Below, piece by piece: positions 20,602 to 31,749 of a stretch of DNA of 64,000 nt. Source of the stretch: Euglena gracilis (lineage: Eukaryota; Euglenida; Euglenophyceae; Euglenales); the NCBI GenBank assembly GCA_039621445.1, contig CP154956.1, forward strand, positions 17,675,562 through 17,739,561, written 5' to 3'. Position 1 is the stretch's first letter; the number at the start of each line of letters is the position of its first letter. The notes beneath the pieces were generated by a model that worked only from the letters and a program-made list of their open reading frames with translations, had not been told where the DNA came from and made no database searches. Both the position numbers and the translations under genes were made by a program.

Positions 20602-23600
20602 CATGCCTCGTCCCCAGCGTGCTCTCGACACTGTGCAATGCCTGTTGTAACGTTGATGTGCAAGCGACGCACTTGTTTCCAAGCTGTCTTTTCAACCGCC
20701 AACACCTTTGTGAAGCGATGGACCAAGGCCCAAGCAAGCAGCTGTCCGTTCTCTACAGAATGCCATATGAATTATCAATCATGACCTATCCTCCAAATAA
20801 TAATTATTAATTATCATTTCACCATGATTTGTGCCAAGCTCTGCCAGCTGGATCATTGTGTCAAAGTCCATTTGAGAGGGGGTGGTGCATGGTCTTTGCC
20901 CAGTGTTAAGCCTTCAAGTTACCCAGAGTGAAATCGCTCTTCGTTCAATACAAAAATGAATGGAGAGCAGTTTGGTGGGCTGAAGCCTGCCCCCATCGAC
21001 TGATTGAGGAGCCTTGGACATTCAACTTTTTCAGTTCTGTCCAACTTTATACATTTTTTCTTTGCTGTGCAGTATTAGTGACACAGATAGTTATGCAGTG
21101 TCAAAGTTTTTCTTAATGCTGGCAGATACCAACCTCCGCCCCCGGAAACTGTCCTCCCCGGGAAACTGTCCTCCACCCCCTGCACCCACTAACCTGTCCT
21201 CGTGGTGACCTGTCTCCTGTCTTAATACCCCCCCCTGACCTGTCCCTTAGAAAAATTTAAAAATTTTCGATTTTTTTGTTAAAAAAAGGCAATTTCCAGG
21301 GTTAATAAGATCCCAAACATTTTTTTAGGCCTTTGGTTTCAAATTTGTGGAAAAAAGTTGACTTTTGGCATTTTTTTTTTGTCACTGGAGATCGAAAATG
21401 GCAACTTTTTCCCTGATCCAGACCTGCCTCTTGGAGGACTTTTGGGCAATGTGGGATTTTGAATTTTGCAATCAAAAATTGCTTTTTTTTTTTTTTTTGT
21501 CGAAATTGCTTTTTTTGTTTTTTTTTTTTTTTTTTGACCCTTTTGTCCAACGACCCCCCCCCCCCCCTCGGTCGGAGTGCATAGGTTACCGGCCGTTGGA
21601 CATAGTGGGGGGTAGGTAAATGCTCTTTTCTCTTCGCCTTCTGCTCCGCAGCTCCCGGCAACCTTTTTTTCCAGTGGGCTGGATGGTGTGCCATTCCACC
21701 CTCAGGTGTGCCTCGTTGGGTGTTTGAGGGACCCATCTGAACTGTGCTTTATTTACATTGATATGAAAAGACAAGAAATATTCGCCTAAAACGTCACCTC
21801 CGGGGTTCCTCAATCTTACAGGGTTGACAAAATCATGGTAGATATGCATTAAGGTCATTTTTTTTTAATAATAAAATCTTTAAAACAGGATTATCTTTAT
21901 AATTTTATATTTTTACCATGTGTCAAACTGTGCACCTACTTTTACTGAATAAAGGGTATTTTGCCTCAAAAATGCCATGAGGGGACAATAATTGCTAACT
22001 TTTATACTATTTTTGTCATTTTTGAGAATTTTTAGACCATTTTCCAGCCATTTTGGTCATTTTGGGCTGAGACTTCACAATGCAGAAAACTGACACCAGC
22101 CAAAATTCATGATTGAAAACTGATGGTACAGACAGGTCTGTAAAAACAGGTCTTTTACCAAGAGTTTCATCCACCGTGACACCCTCACCCTCTCGGTTGG
22201 TTTATTCTTTGGACACCGAATTCAGTACCATTTGATACCATTTGTACCATTCGATACCATTTGCGGTGAGTCCGATCCCACCCCCCGGGGGGGGTGACTG
22301 ACTGGTTATTTTTCGGGGTGACTGATTGGTTTTTGGCTCCAGCCCCCCCGCCCCCCCCGGGGGGGGGGGTGGGTCGGCCAGGATTGGCTGAACGGGAATC
22401 GGCCAAACAGCCAGGGTGGTGGGGGGGGGGTCGACCCCCCCACCTCTTCCTGAATCTCCGGGAACACCAATTTTTGGACCCCCAAAGTTTTTCCCAGCGT
22501 CTTTGGTGCCGGGTACATTTTGGACCGATTTTGGGACCGATATAGGAGGTCCCCCCAAAAGCCACCCAAAACCCCATTTTTTCAGACCTTCCAGAATTTC
22601 AACACTTTCTCAAAATTTTTATTTTGAGAGGTTTTTGAAGCAAAAAATGCCATTGAAAATCCAAAAGATTCGAAGAGAAAAAATCTCAGTAAAATTTGAC
22701 TGCCAAAATTTGGACCAATTTTTTTTTTTTTTTTTTTTTTCAACTCTCTCCTGAGAATTACCAATTTTTAAACCTGGGATTTTTTGAGATTTTTTTGTGA
22801 AAAAAATGTGGTTTTCCTTCAAGAAATCATGTATTTTGGGTTCATTTTCCAAAAAAATTTTCCCGACCAAAACCCCCGTTTTCTAAAAATTGGTGAAAAT
22901 GCTGTGGTGGGGGGGGGGCAGGGCAGAATGGGAAGGCCTTGTGGGGCGGGCCCCCCCCCCCCCACATTCGCTTTTCCCGTTCTCCCCGGCCCCCCCCCCG
23001 CCGAAGGCGCCGTGAAACTTTTTGGATTTTTGACCAAAACCGTTTGGTTTTGGGCCATTTTTGCCAAGTGGCCAAAGTGACCGACAAGTGGGTGATTGGT
23101 TTTTGGTGACTTTTTTGAAAGTGGAAAGTGAGCCCCCCCCCCCCAGTCGGTAAGCAATGGTATGGTGTGGAGGGGTTTTAGTGTTTGGCGGGTCATTAGG
23201 AGTTAATTTGAGCAAAAATTTCAGAAGTTGAAATCTTGATTTTTGTTATCTCTGTAAGCATCTCGAGCCACTGATCCCTGATGCGCCCTTTGCATCGTCT
23301 TTTGCTGTTCGTCTGAACGAACCCGGAAAACAGTCAAATCCGACCATTGAAAACGGTCGTCATTTCCACAAGGAGAAGTACTTTGCTTTGTTGTTGAAAT
23401 TCTTGCATTTCCTGATTTTTTTTTGGCTCAACTTGTGGAAAATTATTTGCTCCTCTGAGGTTTTGGCAAACTCATTCCAGCCCAGCGACAAAGGAGGGCA
23501 CTGCCCAGCCGGCCTCGCCTCCTGGCAGTCCTCTTCCTTTCCAGGCTCCTCCAGTGCTTTTCTGAGTTCCGGAACCAGCCGCTGTTTTTTGGGAGCACCA

Positions 23601-23640
23601 GACCGTCCCGCATTCCGCCCCCCCCCCCCCTCTCCCCTCT
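20602..23640. other. Repeat-rich stretch, no recognised gene
   Basis: Contains decayed GTCCTCC/CTGTCC inverted repeats (21,130-21,240) and a TTGTCCAACGACCCCC inverted pair (21,540-21,620, related to 27,390, 28,440 and 29,590). A copy of the 1,315-2,237 element lies at 22,379-22,990. No exon is supported. Confidence 0.5.
22379..22990. mobile_element. Copy of the 1,315-2,237 hAT element
   Basis: It shares ACGGGAATCGGCC, CAGCCAGGGTGGTG, the GGTCGACC palindrome and long AT-rich segments (GAGAGGTTTTTGAAGCAAAA) in the same order. It lacks the nested insertion found in the first copy. The left end is diverged and no clean duplication is left. Confidence 0.65.
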
Positions 23641-23641
23641 C

Positions 23642-23760
23642 AGCAACACCGCCGAAGTGAACCACCACCCCCGCCCCCGTGGGAGCCGCGGCCCCCAATC
23701 CCAGCCGCGCCGCCGCCACGGCCCCGAGGGGGCCCGCCCATGCCACTGCTTAGCCCCCCC
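23642..23760 (+). CDS. Possible exon, unidentified gene
   Basis: A C/T-rich tract ending CTCTCAG precedes a GC-rich segment with a strong third-position C bias: NTAEVNHHPRPRGSRG, then Arg/Gln-rich. An overlapping frame is Ala/Pro-rich. An open - strand frame (23,360-23,746) covers the same bases. No domain is recognised. Confidence 0.3.
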
Positions 23761-24439
23761 TCCGGGGCGACCAATTGCGTCCTCCAAAGCACCTGTGTGG
23801 CCTTGGGCTCCGACCCCCCCCCCCCAGGTCGGCCAGAATTGAATGGAAGTTGCCCGACGCTGAAGCCATTGCAGAGGTTTGAACAAAATTGTTCAGATTG
23901 ATTGGCCCCGTTGGGCCAAGCGGCTGGATTGACCGATGCCCTCCCCCCCCCTCCCTGACTCCCCACCCTGACTCCCTGACTGACTGGTTCCCAAAACGCG
24001 ATTAACTGGTTTTTGAAAGCGGAAGCTCCCAGGAGGAGCGGAAACACAAGCGCGTTAACCCCCCCATTTAAACCGACCCCCCTCGTGAACCGACGTATCC
24101 TTCCAAACCGACCCATTGCAGAATTTGAACCAAAAACAGAAATAAATCCCGACCCATTGCAAGTTGCTTGACAAACATGCACAATCAGTCACCCTCTGAA
24201 ACCGACCCCCCTCCCAAACCGACCCCCTCCAGCCCTCCAGGATTTCCGCCAACCCAAAAGTCCTAAACTGACGGGTCGGTTTAAATGGGGGGGGGGTTTA
24301 TTTTTCGCCATTTTTTGATTTTGTTTAATTTGACGAATTTTAAACTTTTTTCAACTTTTTTTTGAGTTTTTTTTTGAGTTTTTGGCGGAATTTGAATATT
24401 TTTCAGGGTTTTTTGCTTTTTTTCTGCGTTGCGTTCTTT

Positions 24440-24635
24440 CAGGGTCCAGCTTGCATCCCCCTTCTCCCTGGGGTCTGGAAGCGATGAGTATTGGCCCACC
24501 CCGGCCACCCGCACGGGAGCGGGGGCCTCAGGCCCGACAGGAGCCTCGGCAACAGCCCCGAAGGCAACCACAGCAACATCCGCGGAGGCCGCCGCAGCCA
24601 CGCCGACAGCTCGGACGCCGATAGCCGGGGCGTCG
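24440..24635 (+). CDS. Probable exon, Gly/Ser/Asn-rich unknown protein
   Basis: The frame with nearly all-C third positions reads HGSGGLRPDRSLGNSPEG, then SHADSSDADSRGV, ending at a GTGAGG donor (24,633-24,638). The composition suggests a disordered region. It is likely joined to the Ser-run exon 200 bp downstream. Confidence 0.4.
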
Positions 24636-24839
24636 GTGAGGAAAGGCCGAAAGAGAGCGAAACAAAGGTTCCCCCCAAAGTTTCCGTGCGACAGGTCAAA
24701 GATTGCCCAAAAGCGGCCAAAGAGGCATTTTAGCACCCTTCTTTGTTGGCCTTTGGTTCTTGCCCTTTTTCAAAAAGATGCTGTTTTCCGAGGTCCGCTT
24801 TTTTTTTTCCGTCCAGCCCAGATTTCCGGGTTCGTGTCG

Positions 24840-24985
24840 GGTGTCGGGTAGGCTGGGGGCGGGTCCTGACTCCCGGAGCCGCCCATCGAGGCCCCGACGG
24901 CAGCAGCAGCAGCAGCAGCAGCAGCAACGACGGGAACCACAGCCGTGGCTGGCGGACTCGGCTTGATGACGTGTGTCCTCCGATT
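24840..24985 (+). CDS. Probable exon with AGC (Ser) repeat, unknown protein
   Basis: The frame with C-rich third positions reads TPGAAHRGPDG, a run of eight or nine Ser encoded by AGC repeats, then NDGNHSRGWRTRLDD. The AGC run is a trinucleotide repeat in the coding frame. Another frame would give a Gln run, so the frame choice rests on base composition. It probably belongs with 24,440-24,635. Confidence 0.4.
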
Positions 24986-25515
24986 GCACGTGGGCATTTT
25001 TCCCCGCACTTCAAGGATAGTCCTCTGATCCGTGTGTGAAGAGTATGTGCTACAGTTGGCAGGGTAGACATGCGGAATGAGGCCCCTATCAAATTAGATC
25101 CCCCAAAATCAGACCCCCCTCGGGGCCGACCAAGCAAAAAATCCAAAGATCATAAAGATCCCCCAGGAGGAGCATGGCCATCCCGGATCCCGAGCAACTG
25201 AAAAAACGAATGCAAATTTCCTTTTTTTTTTTGTGCTCTGTGCCATGTTCAAATTGGTAAAAATTCATACTTTGCATCATTTTGGCTTTGGAGAGAATTC
25301 ACCATTTCGGCTCCTGAAATTCGAATATGGAAATTTTGACAAGTAATTTTTACACCCTGAAATTCAAACATTAGGCTCCCTCCCAAACAAGACACCCTTT
25401 GAAGTTTTTCAGTACCAAACTCAAAAATGAGACCCAGTTCATTTTTTGCCAGCCGACCTCCCAATCTTTTTAGATTTTACCTGATGCCATTGTTTTCGTA
25501 AATTTTCTTCCATCT

Positions 25516-25765
25516 TTGGATTTTTCACCCAAGAAATTCCATACTTCCAGAATCAGATTGTTCCCAAAGTTACAAAAAGCACCAAAGTTTTTCTAAGTCC
25601 TGTTCACCAGAAGTGTGCTAATACCCGAAACCGCAATAAAAAAAACACGCAGTTTTTATTGCACAATTTTCCCACAATTTTCCGCAGCTTCCGCAAATTT
25701 TCCGCAATTTTCCGGCAATTATCCGGCAATTTTTCCGAAGGCCTCCGATATCATTCCCCCCCTGA
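25516..25765. repeat. Copy of the 15,006-15,275 repeat
   Basis: GGATTTTTCACC, AAATTCCATA, AATCAG, TGTTCCCAAA and the GAAGGCCTCCGATATCA end match in order with the copy in P450 intron 4. Confidence 0.65.
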
Positions 25766-25809
25766 ATTTTGTCCGCGGTGAGCCTCAAACCAAATTACGA
25801 GCCCATCAG

Positions 25810-26104
25810 CAGGGTGGTCCATAAGGGACGGGAAGTTTTTTTCTCCTAAAGGACCGCCCCTTAAGGACCACCCTTGGGCACAGGGACGGCCAACAGCCGA
25901 TCTGGGGTCGAACGGGGGCAAAATCAGGAAGCTGAAAAACGCATTGTTTGACGTTTTTGGGTGATGGACGATGGTTCAAGGACACCAGAAATCAGTTTTT
26001 TCCCCGAAGTCGATCCATTTTGCCAAAAAATTGTCATTTTGTCCATTTTTCCATTTTTTTCATTGATTTGCTGGGACGAGAATCTCTTTTGTTTATATGC
26101 CCTG
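25810..26104. mobile_element. hAT MITE, CAGGGYGGTCC family
   Basis: Begins CAGGGTGGTCC and ends ATATGCCCTG, with a perfect 8-bp duplication CCCATCAG (25,802-25,809 and 26,105-26,112). It is 295 bp and non-coding. Confidence 0.9.
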
Positions 26105-26777
26105 CCCATCAGTGGCTGCAGTGCTGAAGCCAGAATCAGCTCACAGCGAATTCTCCCCCCAAATAAGAACCCCCCTCCCCAAATGACACTCCCCTTGGCC
26201 GGGACCTTGGGTCAAAAAATAACATAGTATTATTTGGAAGGGGGGGTTACATTTCTGATATGTATTTTTTTCAATCAAACTCAACATAAATAACCTTTTC
26301 ACCACCGCTTGCCTGGAGCAATTTTCCTGTTGAATTTTTTTGATGAACATTCTGATTTTTTTCCCAGTGAAATTGAAGCAAGAGCACCTGACGGGGGTTT
26401 TCTGCAAAGTCTCCCCCCCCCCCGAACCCCGAAATTGCCAGACATAACGGGGCACGAGGCGTCCCCCCAGGCACCGCCCCAGGGTTCGATACAAGGAGGG
26501 TGTACGGGGTTTAGATGGGGTCCCCCCCACCTGCCCCTCCCTCCTAAACAGAGGGGGAGTCCGGACCCCCCCCCCCACCTGCCAGGGGGGTCCGGACCAA
26601 CCACGGGGGAACCCAAAACCCCTCTCCAAAAGGTGATTTTTTCCTTCTGGTGCTTTACGCCAATTTTTTTTGCATTTTTGACAATTTTTTTTTGCCCCAA
26701 AAGTGCCCATAATGGCACTTTGGTCGTTTTGGGGGGCGGCCTTTCCCGGACCGAAAATCGGTCACCTTAACCGCACC

Positions 26778-27045
26778 CAGGGGTTTTTTTTGTCATGGAC
26801 CCCCCGGGGGGGTAGGGGGGGTGGGTCCGGCCGAGCCCCCCCCCCCCCCACAGGGGTCCCCCCGGAGGGGGTTTGATATACTTTTCGGTGCCAAAGGCGC
26901 CAAAAAATTTGAAAAAGTTCTATTTTTAGCACTTTTCGCGATTTTCGGTCATTTTTTGTGGGTCCCCCGTGACCCCCCCCCAGGGGCCCAGGGGGTGGGT
27001 GGGTGGGGGGAACCCCCCTCCCCCCGGTCTTAAAAAAAACCCCTG
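26778..27045. mobile_element. hAT MITE, GTCTTAAAAAACCCCTG family
   Basis: Begins CAGGGGTTTTTTTTGTC and ends GGTCTTAAAAAAAACCCCTG, with a perfect 8-bp duplication ACCGCACC (26,770-26,777 and 27,046-27,053). 268 bp. Confidence 0.92.
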
Positions 27046-27635
27046 ACCGCACCACTGTTTACGTGAGGGCCCCCCCCTCCTAGATTGCAGGGGGGTCCGA
27101 CCCATCCTCACCTGCCCTTATATTGAACCCCCCCAGTCGACGAAGCCCGATAGGTTGAAAAAAGGGCAGTGACTCCGAATCTCGGGCACATGATTTCCGA
27201 ATTTTTTCGCATGGTTTGCTGTTTTCTTGTGAGCTGTTTTTGCAGGTTGGACTCCAGATCATTTTCTGTTCTGGGCCATCAGGAGAGAGAAATGCCAAGA
27301 GCTTTTTCCTAGCCAGCCAAGCATAATCATTGAATTGAGCCAGTGGTTGTTGGGCATCCATCATACCCCCCCCCCCGCCCTGCCCCTGTTTCCAACGACT
27401 CCCCTATGTCCAACAACCCCCCGGTTGGAGGATACCTTTTCAGAGGTTTGGCAAAATTTTTGGTCCCAGCTCAAAGCGCCGGGCCGAAAATTTTTGCCCT
27501 CAAAATCAGCCAAAAATTGGCAAAATGCCGTTTTGGGCGCTTTTTGAACAAAAATTTGATAAAATTGCCCAAAATTTTTGGCTTAAAGCGCCAGAAGGAA
27601 AACTGTGGCTTTTTTGGGGGGTCTCAGGTGCCCAC

Positions 27636-27896
27636 CAGGCCTTTTTTTAGTCGGGCGCCTACCCCACAGGGGGGGGTGGGCGCTAGGGGCAGCCACCCTA
27701 TAGTACCCCATCTGACCCCTGGGGTTGGGTTTTTGGGGGTGCCTGCACAGAGCAGCACCCCCCTCCGACCGGCCTGGAAAAGGCCATTTTCAATGAAAAT
27801 TTTCTGGGTCCCCCGGACCCCCCCCTCCCCGGGGGTGTGCCTGCTAGGGGCAGACACCCTATAGCACCCCCCCCCCCGGTCGGTAAAAAATTCCTG
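27636..27896. mobile_element. hAT MITE, GGGGCAGGCACCC family, decayed
   Basis: It shares TAGTCGGGYGCCTACCCCAC, GCTAGGGGCAG and GGAAAAGGCCATTTTCAATG with the copies at 30,313 and 42,521. Ends are CAGGCC and TTCCTG. Flanks no longer match exactly. Confidence 0.7.
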
Positions 27897-28568
27897 GTAA
27901 CCCCCCCCCCCAAATAATACCCCCCCGGAGTATTATTTTTTTCATCCGAAGTCCCAGCCCAAGGGGGGGGTATTATTTGGGGGAGGTATTATTTCCCAAA
28001 AAAATTTCGAAATTTTTCGAAGTTCCGTCGGAGCCAAAATAGCGCCCAAACCCCTTTGGGGTCATTTTTTGTACTTTCTCATGAAATTTAGCATTTTTTG
28101 GAGGCCAGATGATCAGAAAAATCGATTTTTTTCGTTATTTGTTGTCAGAAATTGTGATTTTACATGATCATTTTATTGCGATTCCAAATCTGTGGACCTA
28201 CATTTTCAGGGCAAAACCGGCTGGGGGGGGGGGGGGGTATTTCGAGGGCTTTGGGGGGTTTGGGCAGGTGGAACGGGTCGGGATGTGGGGGGGTTACCGG
28301 GGTTTAGGTTGTCTGGGTTATTGGTTCAGTATTGTATTATTTTCGGCGGCCGATTTCGGGTATGGGGTATTTGGGTGGGGGCGGATTATGGGGTGGGGGG
28401 AGGGAGGTTTTACCATCGACTTTTTTTTGACCCCTTATCCAGTGACCCCCCCCCCCATCAGAGGACACCTTTTTGGTCACAACCCTGTGTCCAATGACCA
28501 CCCCCGGTGAGATAGGTGGAGGTTTGAATTGACGTCTCAAGAGCTTCTGACTGTTTTCTCAAAGGTTA
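27897..28568. repeat. Mixed C-rich inverted-repeat elements
   Basis: An AATAATACCCCC element starts at 27,897, and GTCCAATGACC-type ends of another family lie near 28,440-28,505. No exon is supported. Confidence 0.4.
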
Positions 28569-28647
28569 AAAGGTGAGAAGAATTTCTTCTGGATTGTTGG
28601 ATTGGAGTATTTTTTTGTTGGTTGGTCTTTCCTCCTATCTTTGCTGC

Positions 28648-28872
28648 AGAGGAGGAGACCATCCCCGACCGCACAGGTTCAGAGGTATGCATCCACACAA
28701 ATTATGGCGGTGCATTTTCTCTCAAGAACAGGTGGGAAAAGTACAGGCATTGACACCAAAGGACTTTTTATGGTTCACTTGCGGACATTTAAAAAAGAAA
28801 GTGTATTGTCAAAAAGTGAAATCAAAGTTACTGAAAGAGTATGAGAGTCCAATGATGCATGAAGACTCATGA
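28648..28872 (+). CDS. Possible terminal exon, unknown
   Basis: After TTTGCTGCAG the frame reads GMHPHKLWRCIFSQEQVGKV and ends in a Lys-rich, then acidic tail with a TGA stop at about 28,872. GC is lower than in the confirmed exons and an overlapping frame is also open, so this is weak. No family is recognised. Confidence 0.22.
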   Translation, partial: RGGDHPRPHRFRGMHPHKLWRCIFSQEQVGKVQALTPKDFLWFTCGHLKKKVYCQKVKSKLLKEYESPMMHEDS

Positions 28873-30304
28873 ACCTTTTTTTGAGTTGAAATTCATTTTT
28901 TTTAAATTTTTATCAATCCAGGAAACAACTTGGCACAAAATGGAAAACTCTTTAATGCATTTTTTTTAAATAAAAAAAACATGTTTTCTTTTAATTAAGC
29001 GTCCCTCTTCACAATCACAAAAAAAGCGCAAAAATGCAAAACCTCGATCCAATTTTTTCCTTGGTTGGATCAATGTAATGATTTTTTCGATTTTGGAAAA
29101 AATTTTTTTTTCTTTCTTCTTCTCTCTTTCTTCCCTTCTTCTTTATTGAATTATTATTTGAATTGTTGTTTTGGTGTGTTTTCTATTATTTATATTGAAA
29201 AAAAATCAATCAGGCCTGGGAAAGGAATCAAGATGATGCAGCGAAAGATTTGAAAATGTTCGAATGTCCCATGTGCCCCCATGTCCAATGGCCCTCTATG
29301 ACAACAACCCCCACCCCGGTTGGAGGACACCTTTTCGGAGGTTTGGCCAAATCTCTGACTCCGGGCCGAATACTTTTGCACCCAAAATTGGCCAAAAATT
29401 GTCCAAAATGCCGTTTTTTGGCATTTTTTTGGACAAAGGTTTGTCACAATTGCCCAAAATTTTCGGTTCGGAGCGCCGGAAGGAAAAATTTGGCTTTTGG
29501 GGGGGTGGCAGGTCGTGGGTACCCGCCGACTTTTTATTTTAACCCCTTGTCCACGACCACCCCCCAGAGAGGACACCTTTTTGATCACAACCCTATGTCC
29601 AACGACCCCCCCCCCCCTGGCTGGAGGACAGAGGTTACTGAGCGTTGGACACAGGGGGGCAGTATACCAAATTAAAAAAATGCATCATGACCTTTTGAAA
29701 AGTTTGCACCCATTAGCCACACAGAGGACACTCGGGGCACCGTTTGTCAAAGCTTTTCAGCCCCCATCCATTTTCCCCTTCATAATGCCTGCCCAAATAT
29801 TTTCCCCTACAGTCTCAAAATTTTGTCGAGATTGTTCAGAATAATTCTGAAAGATGTCATGAGGTTCTGTTCCACAGATGGCTTTTTTGTGTCCACAAAA
29901 TATTTTTGTGATTTTTGTATTGTGTGAACCAATTGTGTATGTTGTGAACAACACTTGCAACAGCATCTGTTATTACAACCAATCTCCACGGTCATGAACA
30001 TGAACATGCATATGGACAGCAGAAGGGTGGGCCTGCATATTTTTCGATCCCATGCTGCCAAAATCTTGTATCCTCAGCTCCTCTTTCACCCTATTTTTTC
30101 AATTTTTCAAAATTTCCCCTTTTCTCTGCAGGCTCGAGAGATTGGTGTGCATCTGCAATCGAGCTGGCACCAATATTGTCATGTGATGCCTGTTGATCTT
30201 CATATTTCTGTTCCTTTGTTCATGCATTCAGTTCACCCCACGTGAGTTTGTAGGGCACCCCTTCCCCAGGGTATTAAATGAGCGGTGGTTTTGCAAAGGG
30301 GGAG
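28873..30304. other. AT-rich stretch, no recognised gene
   Basis: Includes a GTCCAACGACC-ended repeat (29,265-29,660), polypyrimidine runs (29,100-29,180) and non-repetitive AT-rich sequence. No supported exon. Confidence 0.4.
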
Positions 30305-30312
30305 GTAGGGGG

Positions 30313-30614
30313 CAGGCTTGCGCTTAGTCGGGTGCCTACCCCACGGGGGGGGGGTGCTAGGGGCAGGCACCCCATAGCACCCGATCCGCCCCCCCGGGGG
30401 GGGGGGTAGGGTTTTGGGGGGTGCCTGCCCCTAGCAGGCACCCCCCTCCGACCCCGGCGCCGAAGGCGCCGGGGGCCCGGAAAAGGCCATTTTCAATGAA
30501 ATTTTCTGGGTCCGGCCCGGACCCCTATCCCCCGGGGGGGGGGGTGTGCCTGCCAGGGGCAGGCACCCTATAGCACCCGCCCCCCCCCCCCCCCGGTCGA
30601 TAAGCACAAGCATG
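30313..30614. mobile_element. hAT MITE, CAGGCTTGYGCTTA family
   Basis: Begins CAGGCTTGCGCTTAGTCGG and ends TAAGCACAAGCATG, with a perfect 8-bp duplication GTAGGGGG (30,305-30,312 and 30,615-30,622). Inside are GTGCCTGCCCCTAGCAGGCA and GGCGCCGAAGGCGCC palindromes. It is nearly identical to 42,521-42,831, so both moved recently. Confidence 0.93.
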
Positions 30615-31353
30615 GTAGGGGGTGTCCCCCCAGAGGGGGGGGGTCCAGACCCCCCCTCCTCCCCCCTCTGGACTGAGGGGGTGGGTCTGGGATCCCCCTT
30701 CAGAACCCTCCAAAAACTTTTCTGGCGCTTCGTGCTGGAGAACATGAAAAGTTTGGTGTATGCTGTGACCGATTTTTCAAAAAAAAAGTGCGCAAAACGC
30801 GGTTTTGGGGGCCTTTTTCAAGGCCAATTATTATTATTTTCAAGGCCAATTATTATTTTCCCCCTTCACTTTGCAACGGAAAGTTTTTGCACAGGGGGGA
30901 GGGGGTGGTCCAACCCCCCCCTCTGGGGGTCCAGACCACCCCCCCCCTCCCCGCTCACTTAATACCTCGCTCTTCCCCCCTCGTCTTTTGCATTCCAGTT
31001 CTGTATGCTTAACTCTCTTTGCAAAATGGGGGAACAGGACCTTTGTGCTTTTCTTGAAAGAAATGCCGATTGTTTTATGAAGTGTTGGCCAGCTTCGAAA
31101 GTGGAAAGTTGGGGCTATTGTTTCATTTATCTTGTACCCCTCTGGCCTTTGTGGGTTTTAGAATGGGTGGGTGGAATTTGGCCTCTTAGTGTGACACGGA
31201 TCAGTCCACCGCCAAAGACTTTGCCCTCGGCCAAAAGGTCAGGCCCACGACTATTTTCAAGGGTTTCAACTGATTCTGTGGATTCTTTTTTTGGGTTGGG
31301 GGGTGCCAACATAAAATTTGGTTGGCTGAATTTAGGAAAGTGTTTATCTGGGG

Positions 31354-31625
31354 CAGGCTGAATTTTAAGGTGGTGCCAACCCCACGGGGGGGGGGGTGCC
31401 TGCCTGGGCAGGCACTCCAAGGCACATCTGACCCCAACCCTCCCGGGGGGGGGGGGCATGGCGCATGGCCAAATGTGCCTGGGCACTCGGCCAAGGCATT
31501 TCTGGTGCCGATGGTGCCAGAAGCCCAGAAAACACCATTTTTGAGCCCTCTTTTGGCCCACCCACAACCCCCGAGGGGCACTCAGAGACCCCCTCCCCCC
31601 CCCAAGGTTGGTCAATTTCAGCCTG
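31354..31625. mobile_element. hAT MITE, CAGGCTGAATTTTAAG family
   Basis: Begins CAGGCTGAATTTTAAGG and ends TTTCAGCCTG, with a perfect 8-bp duplication ATCTGGGG (31,346-31,353 and 31,626-31,633). The right duplication abuts element B, whose own 5-bp flank TGGGG lies inside it. Relatives: 48,743-49,125 and 63,568-63,867. Confidence 0.92.
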
Positions 31626-31670
31626 ATCTGGGGCTTAGGCGGCCTAATTCGCACTTAAGGATTTAACTTT

Positions 31671-31692
31671 TTATTTGCGCATATGCGCAAAT
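31671..31692. repeat. Subterminal palindrome, left end of element B
   Basis: ATTTGCGCATATGCGCAAAT is a perfect 20-bp palindrome about 37 bp inside the terminus. Its counterpart at the right end is ATTTGCGCAATTGCGCAAAT at 42,867-42,886, also perfect. Confidence 0.85.
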
Positions 31693-31749
31693 CCGCCGGT
31701 TTTTTGATTCCGGCTGTGAAGGTCCGGGGGTTGAGAAGACACGCCGGCC

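Noticed and set aside
23360-23746. - strand gene of 128 codons starting MAWAGPLGAV
   Set aside because: The same bases have a polypyrimidine tract and CAG acceptor followed by GC3-biased sequence on the + strand; neither is certain, and the - strand frame shows no recognisable domain.
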